From: a virus
IMG/VR virus record: IMGVR_UViG_3300033994_002184
Location: 1 to 47,436 of that record
Reading direction: 5' to 3' (one strand)
Length of the DNA stretch: 47,436 nt
The notes under the pieces were generated by a model. It was not told the origin of the DNA. It searched no databases and saw only the letters and a list, made by a program, of their open reading frames with translations. Below are positions 1 to 5,864 of this stretch, in pieces. Every line of letters begins with the position of its first letter. Position 1 is the first letter of the stretch. Both the position numbers and the translations under genes were made by a program.

Positions 1-2
1 CT

Positions 3-458
3 GGAATAAAGGAAAAGTTCGAACAACTTTTAGGAAAGAAAATCACACGCTGGACGGAAACTTATGGTATGTGTGGTAGATTTCAATATTGTACTGCAGA
101 GGATGCAATTGTTTATCATGGTGATGCCCAACAGTGGGCTGCTGTGGTATACTTAACTCCGGATGCACCATATGAAACTGGAACTTCTTTATTAGTCCAT
201 AAAAAAACTGGAATTCGTCATTGTAGTCATCCTAATATCTGGGATGCCTGGAAAGATACTGCACCGACAGGTTTGTATCTGGATGGAACTCCTTGGGATG
301 AGATTGACAAGGTTGGAAATGTTTTTAATAGATTGATTATTTGGGACGGTCACTGCCCTCATGCCGCTTCAAAGTATTTTGGATTTACAAAAGAAACTTC
401 TAGACTTTTCCACATTTTCTTTTTTGACACTGATGATACTCCATCTTGGGTTAACTAA
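3..458 (+). CDS. 2OG-Fe(II) oxygenase-like protein (DUF6445-like), 5' partial
   Basis: The reading frame is open from the left edge of the window through the ATG at 69, so the gene begins upstream and the methionine at 69 is internal. The visible part has an HxD motif (YHGD) followed by a strand-rich stretch (QQWAAVVYLTPDAPYETGTS), a distal histidine in WDGHCPHAASKYFG, and an arginine in TSRLFHIFFF. This is the order of metal and 2-oxoglutarate ligands in double-stranded beta-helix dioxygenases. It resembles the DUF6445 group common in cyanophages; substrate unknown. It ends 40 bp before the glutaredoxin gene. Family assignment is from memory, so moderate confidence in function and high confidence that it is coding. 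Confidence 0.7.
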   Translation, partial: GIKEKFEQLLGKKITRWTETYGMCGRFQYCTAEDAIVYHGDAQQWAAVVYLTPDAPYETGTSLLVHKKTGIRHCSHPNIWDAWKDTAPTGLYLDGTPWDEIDKVGNVFNRLIIWDGHCPHAASKYFGFTKETSRLFHIFFFDTDDTPSWVN

Positions 459-469
459 TTGTAAAACTT

Positions 470-477
470 TATAAATT
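470..477 (+). promoter_or_regulatory. possible late promoter (TATAAATT)
   Basis: The octamer TATAAATT matches the T4 late box TATAAATA at 7 of 8 positions and lies 21 bp before the glutaredoxin ATG. Weak on its own because the DNA is AT-rich. Confidence 0.3.
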
Positions 478-498
478 ATTAAAATACATCGAACAATT

Positions 499-735
499 AT
501 GAACTTTACTGTATATTCAAAAGAAAATTGTCCTTATTGCTATAAAGTCAAACAAGTATTAGAGTTGACTGGAAGCAACTTTGTAGTGTATAATCTTGAT
601 GAACACTTTACCAAAAATGAGTTTTATGCCGAGTTTGGTGAAGGATCTACATTTCCTCAGGTCATCTGTGATGATAAAAAACTTGGTGGATGTACTGATA
701 CCGTTAAATTTTTAAAAGAAAAACAAATTGTCTGA
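499..735 (+). CDS. grx: glutaredoxin
   Basis: A 78-residue thioredoxin-fold protein. The dithiol active site CPYC is at residues 11-14, the cis-proline loop TFPQV at 51-55 and the glutathione-contact GGCTD at 63-67, all in the usual order and spacing for a complete glutaredoxin. It would use glutathione or a host reductase to reduce disulfides, probably in ribonucleotide reductase, the role of T4 NrdC. Phage glutaredoxins of this size are common in T4-like cyanophages. The stop is followed at once by a late promoter for the next transcript. Confidence 0.93.
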   Translation: MNFTVYSKENCPYCYKVKQVLELTGSNFVVYNLDEHFTKNEFYAEFGEGSTFPQVICDDKKLGGCTDTVKFLKEKQIV

Positions 736-741
736 TAGTAA

Positions 742-749
742 CATAAATA
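742..749 (+). promoter_or_regulatory. late promoter CATAAATA
   Basis: Seven of eight bases match the T4 late box. By analogy with T4 the start point would be about 6 bp past its end, near 755, which is the base of the first hairpin of the structured leader described next. Confidence 0.6.
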
Positions 750-755
750 ACTTTA

Positions 756-918
756 ACCACAAAAACCGTGGTGTTGAACTCATTCTTAATGGAGGTAAAA
801 GAAAGCAAACTCATCCATTCCATCTCATTTTTGAGAAGATAGTTTGCTTTCTGAATCGGGAAGTAACTATCTATTTTGAATTTTCCTTAAAATCAAGGAA
901 GAAAAAAGTAGTTTCCCG
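756..918 (+). promoter_or_regulatory. three-hairpin structured leader
   Basis: Three successive inverted repeats fill the gap before the membrane-protein gene at 930. Hairpin 1: ACCAC 756-760 with GTGGT 768-772. Hairpin 2: GAAAGCAAACT 801-811 with AGTTTGCTTTC 841-851, a perfect 11-bp stem continued by ATC/GAT after one bulged C and capped by TCTCA/TGAGA (823-827 with 832-836). Hairpin 3: CGGGAA plus ACTA (857-869, 3-nt bulge) with TAGTTTCCCG 909-918, enclosing TTCCTT/AAGGAA (883-888 with 895-900). A 17-codon frame starting at 789 (MEVKESKLIHSISFLRR) lies mostly in hairpin 2, without a ribosome site of its own; its codons 1-3 contain a GGAGGT block. Hairpin 3 ends next to the GGAG used by the downstream gene, so it could modulate translation. 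A longer TTG-start frame through here looks like a by-product of the repeats. Function unknown. Confidence 0.55.
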
Positions 919-929
919 GAGAAAAAGAA

Positions 930-1178
930 ATGTTAGCAGTTAGTTTAGTTTTAGGTTCCTTTCTAACCATTTTGTTTCTTATAGTGGGACTTGTAGTTGG
1001 TTGGGTTGCTAGAGAATATATGATGACTCATCAAGAAGGCCCTAAACAAATTGCATATCATCCAGAGTTTTATAATAAAGATGGCGATCTGATTGATGAA
1101 GAAATTGTATCCGTTAGATTTGAACAAGGATACTTTGATGATGATTTTGAAATGGAAGATGTAGAAGACGAAGAATAA
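930..1178 (+). CDS. small single-pass membrane protein, acidic tail
   Basis: An 82-residue protein. Residues about 3-27 form one strongly hydrophobic segment (SLVLGSFLTILFLIVGLVVGWV), followed by a basic/aromatic boundary (AREYMM), a polar domain, and a very acidic C-terminus (FDDDFEMEDVEDEE). The most likely topology is an N-terminal membrane anchor with the acidic tail in the cytoplasm. The start is supported by CCCGGAGAAAAAGAAATG, with GGAG nine bases before the ATG. The gene is preceded by the late promoter at 742 and the hairpin leader. I recall similar short proteins in cyanophages but no function. Confidence 0.75.
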   Translation: MLAVSLVLGSFLTILFLIVGLVVGWVAREYMMTHQEGPKQIAYHPEFYNKDGDLIDEEIVSVRFEQGYFDDDFEMEDVEDEE

Positions 1179-1184
1179 TATAAA

Positions 1185-1192
1185 AATAAATA
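1185..1192 (+). promoter_or_regulatory. late promoter AATAAATA
   Basis: Matches the T4 late box at 7 of 8 positions, 32 bp upstream of the ATG at 1224 and just after the preceding stop. Confidence 0.5.
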
Positions 1193-1223
1193 TCAATAAT
1201 AGTATTCAATATCCTGTAAAATT

Positions 1224-1829
1224 ATGACTACGAACACAAAATCAAAAACAATTGTAAAAAAAACTATAGCAAAACCAAAGGTATCAGAAACACAAATTCC
1301 TGATCTTCCCTCCAATCCCTTTGTTTTTGAAATTTTGAATGTTGTTACAAAACAAAGAACCAATGCTAAAAAAGTAGAAGCACTTAAAAAGTTTGAGCAT
1401 CCTTGTCTCAAAGCAATATTCATTTGGAACTTTGACGAATCTATCGTTTCGTCACTCCCTCCCGGTGATGTTCCTTATGCTGCTGTGGACGAGATGGACT
1501 CATTCAAAGGAACATTGAGTGAAAAAATTTCTGATGCTGTAGAAAAAATGGGTGAACTTGGAACTAACTCTCTCGGTTCTCAAGATCAGGGACGTTCTTC
1601 AATTCGTAAAGAATATGAAAAGTTTTATAATTTTATAAAAGGTGGTAATGATGGTCTAAGTTCGATGCGTAGAGAGACCATGTTTATTAATCTTCTTCAA
1701 GGTCTTCATCCCCTTGAAGCAGAAATTATTTGTCTTGTAAAAGATAAGCAACTTCAAACAAAGTATAAGATTACAAAGGAAATTGTTTCGGAGGCGTATC
1801 CCGATATTCAGTGGGGAGGTCGTTCGTGA
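1224..1829 (+). CDS. conserved cyanophage protein (DUF6433-like)
   Basis: 201 residues: a lysine/threonine-rich N-terminus (about 1-25), then a mixed helical domain with NPFVFEILNVVTKQRTNAKKVEALKKF and HPCLKAIFIWNFDE, later RRETMFINLLQGLHPLEAEIICLVKD. I recognise the overall pattern as a family widespread in T4-like cyanophages (DUF6433); no catalytic motif is visible and the function is not known. It overlaps the next gene by four bases (GTGA), so the two are probably translated together. The ATG at 1224 is the first start after the late promoter at 1185. Confidence 0.75.
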   Translation: MTTNTKSKTIVKKTIAKPKVSETQIPDLPSNPFVFEILNVVTKQRTNAKKVEALKKFEHPCLKAIFIWNFDESIVSSLPPGDVPYAAVDEMDSFKGTLSEKISDAVEKMGELGTNSLGSQDQGRSSIRKEYEKFYNFIKGGNDGLSSMRRETMFINLLQGLHPLEAEIICLVKDKQLQTKYKITKEIVSEAYPDIQWGGRS

Positions 1830-2179
1830 GTAAACTTGGTGATGTTGTTGAAAAGGCACAAAACAAAGAAAAGCATATGGATTCCTGGACACCTGCAGAA
1901 AAAGAAACTTGTAAGTCACGCTACGGTTGTGAGATTCTGATTCAAGGTGGCACCTATGCTGAAGTATGCACTAAGGATGCTCCAAACGACGCTTATATTA
2001 TCAAGTATATGATTGATGATAAGATTTGTTTTGACCTGACTCGTGGAGGAAGAATCAAATTGTTTGATATGTATTGGGATAAGTTTCGTGAGAATCTAAA
2101 GAGTATTGACTTTGGTTATGGGAGAGTCAACCCAAAACTCTGGGGTTATAAGTCACCCGAAAAGAAAAAGCGGAAATAG
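1826..2179 (+). CDS. conserved phage protein of unknown function
   Basis: 117 residues starting with GTG at 1826. This start was chosen over an ATG at 1811 because it overlaps the previous stop as GTGA and has GGGGAGGT (1813-1820) at ideal distance; the ATG at 1811 would lie upstream of that ribosome site. The N-terminus is charged and helical (SKLGDVVEKAQNKEKHMDSW), the middle has two cysteines (CKSRYGCEI, YAEVCTKD), and the tail is basic (KSPEKKKRK). No family recognised. A strong terminator follows immediately. Confidence 0.7.
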   Translation: MSKLGDVVEKAQNKEKHMDSWTPAEKETCKSRYGCEILIQGGTYAEVCTKDAPNDAYIIKYMIDDKICFDLTRGGRIKLFDMYWDKFRENLKSIDFGYGRVNPKLWGYKSPEKKKRK

Positions 2180-2188
2180 TTTCACGGA

Positions 2189-2217
2189 TGCTGGGAAAAA
2201 ATCCCGGCAATTTTTTT
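2189..2217 (+). terminator. rho-independent terminator
   Basis: TGCTGGGA (2189-2196) pairs with TCCCGGCA (2202-2209), an 8-bp stem with one G-U pair, followed by seven T (2211-2217). It closes the transcript ending with the gene at 1826-2179. Confidence 0.85.
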
Positions 2218-2263
2218 GACCCTTAAGATTTTATAAAATTGTAACATTTCATACAATGGAAAA

Positions 2264-2292
2264 TTGCTATATACCGGGAATAGGTCTATAAT
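2264..2292 (+). promoter_or_regulatory. sigma70-type promoter for the riboswitch operon
   Basis: TTGCTA (2264-2269), 17-bp spacer, TATAAT (2287-2292). The expected start point is about 2299, within one base or so of the first paired base of riboswitch 1. It should be read by unmodified host RNA polymerase, i.e. early in infection. Confidence 0.8.
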
Positions 2293-2299
2293 GACCTTA

Positions 2300-2345
2300 C
2301 GTTCATCAGAGGAAACTCTGACGCAAGTAGGACGACGCGGAACGC
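2300..2345 (+). ncRNA. glutamine-type riboswitch, copy 1 (glnA / Downstream-peptide class)
   Basis: CGTTC (2300-2304) pairs with GAACG (2340-2344) to close the element. Inside, TCAGAG (2306-2311) pairs with CTCTGA (2316-2321) around a GAAA tetraloop, followed by GACGCAAGTAGG (2320-2331) and the terminal CGGAACGCAT. From memory, CGTTCA, GACGGAAGTAGG and GGAACGC in this order are the signature of the glutamine-binding glnA and Downstream-peptide RNAs of cyanobacteria and cyanophages. One base differs from the remembered core (GCAAG instead of GGAAG). Confidence 0.8.
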
Positions 2346-2350
2346 ATTAT

Positions 2351-2402
2351 CGTTCATTCGCTATTCGAAAATAGCGAACGGAAACGCCGCCCAAAGGAAC
2401 GG
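2351..2402 (+). ncRNA. glutamine-type riboswitch, copy 2
   Basis: A second copy directly follows the first. CGTTC (2351-2355) pairs with GAACG (2397-2401). A longer P2, TTCGCTATT (2357-2365) with AATAGCGAA (2370-2378), has a CGAA loop and is followed by ACGGAAACGCC (2378-2388) in place of ACGGAAGTAGG, then AAAGGAACGGG. The core is more divergent than in copy 1. Tandem arrangement is known for this class. It ends 35 bases before the first regulated start codon, so control of translation or of transcript stability is possible; no terminator hairpin is seen between it and the gene. Confidence 0.7.
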
Positions 2403-2436
2403 GACTTAAACATCTCATTTCTTTAGGAGAAAACAA

Positions 2437-2574
2437 ATGGCAAAAATTGTGTATAGGGGCGTAGAGTATGATACTCAAAAGCGTCTTGAGTATCAACAGC
2501 AAATGATGCAACAACCTCAACAATACAATGAGACCTATCGTGGGGTCAAGTTTGTAAAAGAGGGGCATAAGTGA
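2437..2574 (+). CDS. DUF4278-like micro-protein ('downstream peptide')
   Basis: 45 residues with two copies of a tyrosine-arginine-glycine motif: IVYRGVEYDT near the N-terminus and TYRGVKFVKEG near the C-terminus, separated by a glutamine/methionine-rich linker. YRG repeats of this kind define the cyanobacterial DUF4278 family and the short peptides found downstream of glutamine riboswitches. TTTAGGAGAAAACAAATG gives a good ribosome site. The stop overlaps the next start (TGATG). The function is unknown; the riboswitch suggests a role linked to nitrogen status. Confidence 0.75.
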   Translation: MAKIVYRGVEYDTQKRLEYQQQMMQQPQQYNETYRGVKFVKEGHK

Positions 2575-2669
2575 TGAAAAAACTCAATGCACTTCAACTC
2601 ATTAAAGAGCAGAAGCAAAAAGAGAATCGTCGTCATCAAGCACTGCTTGTAAACGCAGGGGCAAAGTGA
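2574..2669 (+). CDS. 31-residue basic micro-protein
   Basis: Begins MKKLNALQLIKEQKQKENRR and continues HQALLVNAGAK. It is a short, lysine/arginine/glutamine-rich probable amphipathic helix. It overlaps the gene before and the gene after by one base (TGATG at both ends), with AGAGGGGCATAAGTG supplying a ribosome site. The tight coupling argues that it is a real gene despite its size. No family recognised. Confidence 0.55.
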   Translation: MKKLNALQLIKEQKQKENRRHQALLVNAGAK

Positions 2670-2752
2670 TGTTAATCATCGCACAAATTACAGTTGCGTC
2701 TGCTACTTTTATTACTTTATTATCACTGTATATCCAGTGGATTTATAAGTAA
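2669..2752 (+). CDS. 27-residue transmembrane micro-protein
   Basis: The whole peptide is a hydrophobic helix (IIAQITVASATFITLLSLYI) ending in QWIYK, so it should be a single membrane span with a short basic end. It has a one-base overlap with the preceding micro-gene, and GGGGCAAAGTG upstream may act as ribosome site. It is the last gene of the riboswitch operon; the terminator begins four bases after its stop. No family recognised. Confidence 0.55.
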   Translation: MLIIAQITVASATFITLLSLYIQWIYK

Positions 2753-2755
2753 ATC

Positions 2756-2784
2756 AAAAGGAGGGTTGATCCCCTCCTTTTTTT
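2756..2784 (+). terminator. rho-independent terminator
   Basis: AAAAGGAGGG (2756-2765) pairs perfectly with CCCTCCTTTT (2772-2781), loop TTGATC, with the T run continuing to 2784. It ends the riboswitch operon. The loop doubles as the -35 box of the next promoter. Confidence 0.9.
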
Positions 2785-2794
2785 ATGCTAAAAT
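2766..2794 (+). promoter_or_regulatory. sigma70-type promoter nested in a terminator
   Basis: TTGATC (2766-2771, the terminator loop), 17-bp spacer, TAAAAT (2789-2794) with an extended TGC in front. The predicted start is near 2801, just before the ATG at 2816. Confidence 0.65.
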
Positions 2795-2815
2795 TCTGAG
2801 AGAGAACGGTATCTT

Positions 2816-2989
2816 ATGGACAAAGACAAACTAAAACTCATCGTTCGTAATCTTGAACTATTGGTTGATTCTCTGAAAGCAGAAGTTTATTCTGATGTTT
2901 CTGCTTATAAACATACAGAACCAGACGTAAGAAAAAGACCACTTTTAGATTACGATGAAATTTTTGAGGATTCGGATTTAGATGACTGA
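2816..2989 (+). CDS. small conserved phage protein, unknown
   Basis: 57 residues. The N-terminal half is a probable amphipathic helix (DKDKLKLIVRNLELLVDSLK), and the C-terminus is acidic (DYDEIFEDSDLDD). It overlaps the next gene by eight bases. It is the first gene after the promoter at 2766-2794, in an apparent operon with thyX. The start is the only in-frame ATG after that promoter; AGAGAGAACGG may be a weak ribosome site. I recall similar short proteins in cyanophages but no function. Confidence 0.65.
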   Translation: MDKDKLKLIVRNLELLVDSLKAEVYSDVSAYKHTEPDVRKRPLLDYDEIFEDSDLDD

Positions 2990-3155
2990 TACATCAAGAG
3001 CAAAGAAACTTGTAAAACTTCTTGAACGATTGATCAAGCAAGATCATCTTTATAATGATGATAAAATTCAAGAAATGAAAGCACAACTTCGTGCAGTAAA
3101 AGAACAAATAAAAGAACTAGAAGCAAAAACATCAAAAGGATTTGGAAAGAAATGA
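2982..3155 (+). CDS. small helical/coiled-coil protein, unknown
   Basis: 57 residues, highly charged, likely one long helix: AKKLVKLLERLIKQDHLYND followed by KIQEMKAQLRAVKEQIKELE with a heptad-like spacing of hydrophobic residues, then a short glycine/lysine tail. It overlaps thyX by four bases (ATGA), so it is probably translationally coupled. No family recognised. Coiled-coil oligomerisation is an inference. Confidence 0.65.
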   Translation: MTDTSRAKKLVKLLERLIKQDHLYNDDKIQEMKAQLRAVKEQIKELEAKTSKGFGKK

Positions 3156-3904
3156 AACCTATTAAAGCAAAAGACCTTCTTGAACTGGATAAAAGGCTTG
3201 AAGTTGTTAAACTTCAGGGATATCCAATCCCAGAACAAGTTATTTGGCAAGCAGGAAAGGGCGATTATTCTGAAGTTCCAATTCATAATGTTCCAGTTCC
3301 CAACCATCATGAATGTGGTCAGTGGATTGTTGAGCAATTGCTAGCTAATGAGAGGGGGCATTGGGGTCCAATAGAGCATCCTGGTATTACTTTTTCTTGT
3401 GCTGGATTTGTTCATAATGTTATCGTTCAGGCAAGAACTCACCGTATTGGAACCAGTTGGGATGTCCAGTCTCAGCGTTATACAGGAAAGCGTGTTCTCA
3501 AAGTTGCCAAGCGTGAACTTGATGTTGAAGAAGTATTCTATGTGCGCCCTGAGGGGTTCTACACTAACCGTAAGGGTAAGAAGTATGAATGGACCGAAGA
3601 GCACCGACAACGCAAGTTAGAGCGCATTCTGAGTGAGTGTGAGGAGTATTCTGAGTATTATGAGCAAGGTATGTGTGAAGAGCATATTCGTGATTATCTT
3701 CCTCAGGCAATTCGGCAAAACTTTGTAGTCTCATTTAACCTTCGTTCTGTTCTTCACTTTATGGACCTTCGTTCTAAACTTGATGCTCAAATTGAGATTC
3801 AAGCACTTTGTGACGCAATTGCTCCAGAACTTCAAAAGTGGTCTCCGAATGTTTGGAAGTATTATGAAGAAAAAAGGTTACATCGCGCTCGTTTGAGTCC
3901 ATAA
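3152..3904 (+). CDS. thyX: flavin-dependent thymidylate synthase ThyX
   Basis: Converts dUMP to dTMP with methylene-tetrahydrofolate, FAD and NADPH, supplying dTTP for phage replication. The 250 residues match the usual size. The ThyX signature is visible at 95-110 as RTHRIGTSWDVQSQRY (RxHR followed by SxRY), preceded by the conserved histidine/proline region WGPIEHPGITF. The C-terminal LRSVLHFMDLRSKLDAQIEIQ matches the family's dUMP/FAD-binding arginine region (LRNLLHFLxLR). It lies at the end of an overlapping three-gene cluster and its stop forms part of a late promoter box. Confidence 0.95.
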   Translation: MKPIKAKDLLELDKRLEVVKLQGYPIPEQVIWQAGKGDYSEVPIHNVPVPNHHECGQWIVEQLLANERGHWGPIEHPGITFSCAGFVHNVIVQARTHRIGTSWDVQSQRYTGKRVLKVAKRELDVEEVFYVRPEGFYTNRKGKKYEWTEEHRQRKLERILSECEEYSEYYEQGMCEEHIRDYLPQAIRQNFVVSFNLRSVLHFMDLRSKLDAQIEIQALCDAIAPELQKWSPNVWKYYEEKRLHRARLSP

Positions 3905-3910
3905 TAAATA
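3903..3910 (+). promoter_or_regulatory. late promoter AATAAATA sharing the thyX stop
   Basis: The thyX TAA (3902-3904) runs directly into TAAATA. It sits 24 bp before the ATG at 3935. Confidence 0.5.
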
Positions 3911-3934
3911 TTTTTATCTTGAATTCGTAACTTT

Positions 3935-4183
3935 ATGCCTGTATATCCTGTAGTCAATACAAAAACTGGTGAACAGAAAGAAGTGGAAATGAGTATCCAC
4001 GACTGGGACCAATGGAAAAATGATAATCCTGATTGGATCCGAGACTGGTCTGATCCTTCTACTTGCCCATCTCCAGCTGAGGTGGGAGAATGGAGGGATA
4101 AACTGATTAATCGCAATCCTGGATGGAATGAAGTTTTAGATCGTGCAAGCAAAGCACCAAAGTCAACTGTAAAGAAACTCTAA
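3935..4183 (+). CDS. conserved cyanophage protein, unknown
   Basis: 82 residues, starting MPVYPVVNTKTGEQKEVEMS and rich in tryptophan, aspartate and proline (HDWDQWKNDNPDWIRDWSDP). The opening resembles the first strand pair of small zinc-ribbon regulators of the FmdB type but without their CxxC pairs, and the middle resembles a tryptophan-rich helical segment. It ends one base before phoH. I recall this protein next to phoH in other T4-like cyanophages; function unknown. Confidence 0.7.
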   Translation: MPVYPVVNTKTGEQKEVEMSIHDWDQWKNDNPDWIRDWSDPSTCPSPAEVGEWRDKLINRNPGWNEVLDRASKAPKSTVKKL

Positions 4184-4184
4184 T

Positions 4185-4937
4185 ATGGCAAGAAGAAAAA
4201 GAGCAGAGCAACCAATCGGGGTTGGTCTTACTACTCGACAAATGAAGCGTAAAAAACCACTAAGTGGAGAATATCTTGTAGATATTGAACCACTTACAGA
4301 TAATCAAAGAAAGTTATTTGATTCATATAAAGATCAAAAACATTTGGTTGCCTATGGTTGTGCTGGCACTGGTAAGACTTTTATTACACTTTATAATGCT
4401 ATTCAAGATGTTTTAAACGAAAGAAGTCCTTATGAAAGGGTTTATATTGTTCGCTCTTTAGTTGCTACTCGTGAGATTGGATTCCTACCTGGAAGTCATG
4501 ATGATAAAGCAGACATTTACCAAATTCCTTATAAGAATATGGTGAAATATATGTTCCAACTTTCAAGTGATGCTGAGTTTGAAATGCTTTATGGAAATCT
4601 TAAAGCACAAGAAACCATTAAATTCTGGTCTACCTCATTCCTTCGTGGTACAACTCTTGACAATGCCATCATTATTGTGGATGAGTTTCAGAATCTTAAT
4701 TTCCATGAATTAGATTCTATTATCACTCGTGTTGGTGAAAATACCAAAATTATGTTCTGCGGAGACGCTACTCAGTCTGACTTGCAAAAGACAAACGAAA
4801 GAAACGGGATTGTAGACTTTATGACAGTCTTGCGTAAAATGCCTTCGTTTGATATAATTGAGTTTGGTGTAGAAGACATTGTTCGTTCTGGGCTTGTTAA
4901 AGAATATATTCTTGCTAAAATGGAGGCAGGTTTTTGA
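4185..4937 (+). CDS. phoH: PhoH-like ATPase
   Basis: A P-loop NTPase of the PhoH family, common in marine phages. Walker A GCAGTGKT is at residues 58-65 and Walker B IIIVDEFQN around 163-171; a sensor-like FCGDATQSDL follows. The conserved RSLVATREIGFLPG segment (about 100-115) is characteristic of PhoH. 250 residues is the typical phage length. The biochemical role in infection is unresolved; host PhoH proteins are linked to phosphate stress and RNA metabolism. The stop overlaps the next gene's TTG start by three bases, with GGAGG ten bases before. Confidence 0.93.
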   Translation: MARRKRAEQPIGVGLTTRQMKRKKPLSGEYLVDIEPLTDNQRKLFDSYKDQKHLVAYGCAGTGKTFITLYNAIQDVLNERSPYERVYIVRSLVATREIGFLPGSHDDKADIYQIPYKNMVKYMFQLSSDAEFEMLYGNLKAQETIKFWSTSFLRGTTLDNAIIIVDEFQNLNFHELDSIITRVGENTKIMFCGDATQSDLQKTNERNGIVDFMTVLRKMPSFDIIEFGVEDIVRSGLVKEYILAKMEAGF

Positions 4938-5617
4938 TATTTAATCATATTGATTTGAATCTTCCCAAACTTGAACGGGAAACTATAGATGGTATTCGAT
5001 ATTATAAAGTTCCAGATTTAGAAGAACTTCTTCGTCTAGTTTCTATTACCTCTGTTACCAGTCATAAAAACCGCCAGGTATTTGTTAACTGGCGAAAAAA
5101 AGTTGGTGAAGAAGAAGCAGATAAAATTACTAGACAAGCAACAAGTCGTGGTACTGATATGCATACACTTGTTGAAAACTATTTGTATAATAGAGATCTT
5201 CCAGACGTTCAACCGTTGTCTGATTTCTTATTTAAGATTTCTAAGTCAACTCTCAATCGCATAAATAATATTCATGCCCTTGAGGGGTCTCTTTATAGTA
5301 AACAACTGGGTATTGCTGGTACTGTTGACTGTATTGCAGAATTCGATGGCGAATTAGCAATTATAGACTTTAAGACTTCTAAAAAACCAAAACCACGCGA
5401 GTGGATTGAACATTACTTTGTTCAGTGTATGGCATATGGTTGTATGCTTTACGAACTAACAGGTATTCCTGTTAAAAAACTTGTAATCATTATGGCTTGC
5501 GAAAATGGAGAATGCGTCGTCTATGAAGAAAGAGACAAAACAAAATACATCAAACTCCTCACCGAATACATTAGAGAGTTTGTTAGAGATAAATTGGAAT
5601 CATATGGAACCAAATAA
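4934..5617 (+). CDS. PD-(D/E)XK exonuclease (RecB/Cas4-like)
   Basis: 227 residues. Nuclease residues are visible in order: H77 (MHTLVENY), E118 (ALEGSLYS), D132 (AGTVDCIAEF), D145-x-K147 (AIIDFKTSKK) and the following Q164/Y168 (QCMAYG), the layout of the RecB C-terminal and Cas4 nucleases. It probably degrades host DNA or processes ends during recombination. The start is TTG at 4934, overlapping the phoH stop (TTGA) and preceded by TGGAGGCAGG; no ATG is near. The end overlaps gp33 by 14 bases. Confidence 0.85.
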   Translation: MIFNHIDLNLPKLERETIDGIRYYKVPDLEELLRLVSITSVTSHKNRQVFVNWRKKVGEEEADKITRQATSRGTDMHTLVENYLYNRDLPDVQPLSDFLFKISKSTLNRINNIHALEGSLYSKQLGIAGTVDCIAEFDGELAIIDFKTSKKPKPREWIEHYFVQCMAYGCMLYELTGIPVKKLVIIMACENGECVVYEERDKTKYIKLLTEYIREFVRDKLESYGTK

Positions 5618-5864
5618 GGAATTAGAACAAGTTATAGAAAATAAGTTTCTTACACCCTCCAAGTTTGCTCTGGAAATAGAGCACATTGTGGCAAGTGAAA
5701 ACATGAATTATATTGATGCCATCTGCCACTATTGTGAAATCAATAGTCTTGAAGTAGACTCAGTAACGAAACTTATTTCAAAACCTCTTAAGGAAAGACT
5801 AAAATGGGATGCCATTCGTCTTAACTTTATGAAAAAAACATCGAGAGCAAAATTGCCTTTGTGA
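5604..5864 (+). CDS. 33: gp33 late-transcription coactivator
   Basis: 86 residues. T4 gp33 bridges the sliding clamp and host RNA polymerase carrying gp55, and is needed for late promoters. The recognisable part is KFALEIEHIVASENMNYIDA followed by ICHYCEINSLEVDSVTKLI and the conserved end LKWDAIRLNFMKKTSRAKLP. The start ATG 5604 was chosen because the family begins a few residues before this block; an upstream ATG at 5505 would lie deep inside the exonuclease gene. It overlaps gp59 by four bases (GTGA). Its presence fits the many NATAAATA boxes in the window. Confidence 0.85.
   Translation: MEPNKELEQVIENKFLTPSKFALEIEHIVASENMNYIDAICHYCEINSLEVDSVTKLISKPLKERLKWDAIRLNFMKKTSRAKLPL

Noticed and set aside
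728-943. 71-codon frame starting with TTG after the glutaredoxin gene
   Set aside because: It has no ribosome site, runs through three strong hairpins and overlaps the start of the well-supported membrane-protein gene; composition looks non-coding.
2216-2260. TTGACC at 2216 as a promoter -35
   Set aside because: It overlaps the terminator T run and no -10 lies at 16-18 bp; TATAAA at 2232 is only 10 bp away.
2291-2374. 27-codon frame starting ATG 2291 (MTLRSSEETLTQV...)
   Set aside because: The ATG lies upstream of the predicted transcription start and inside the -10 region; the sequence is explained by the riboswitch structure.
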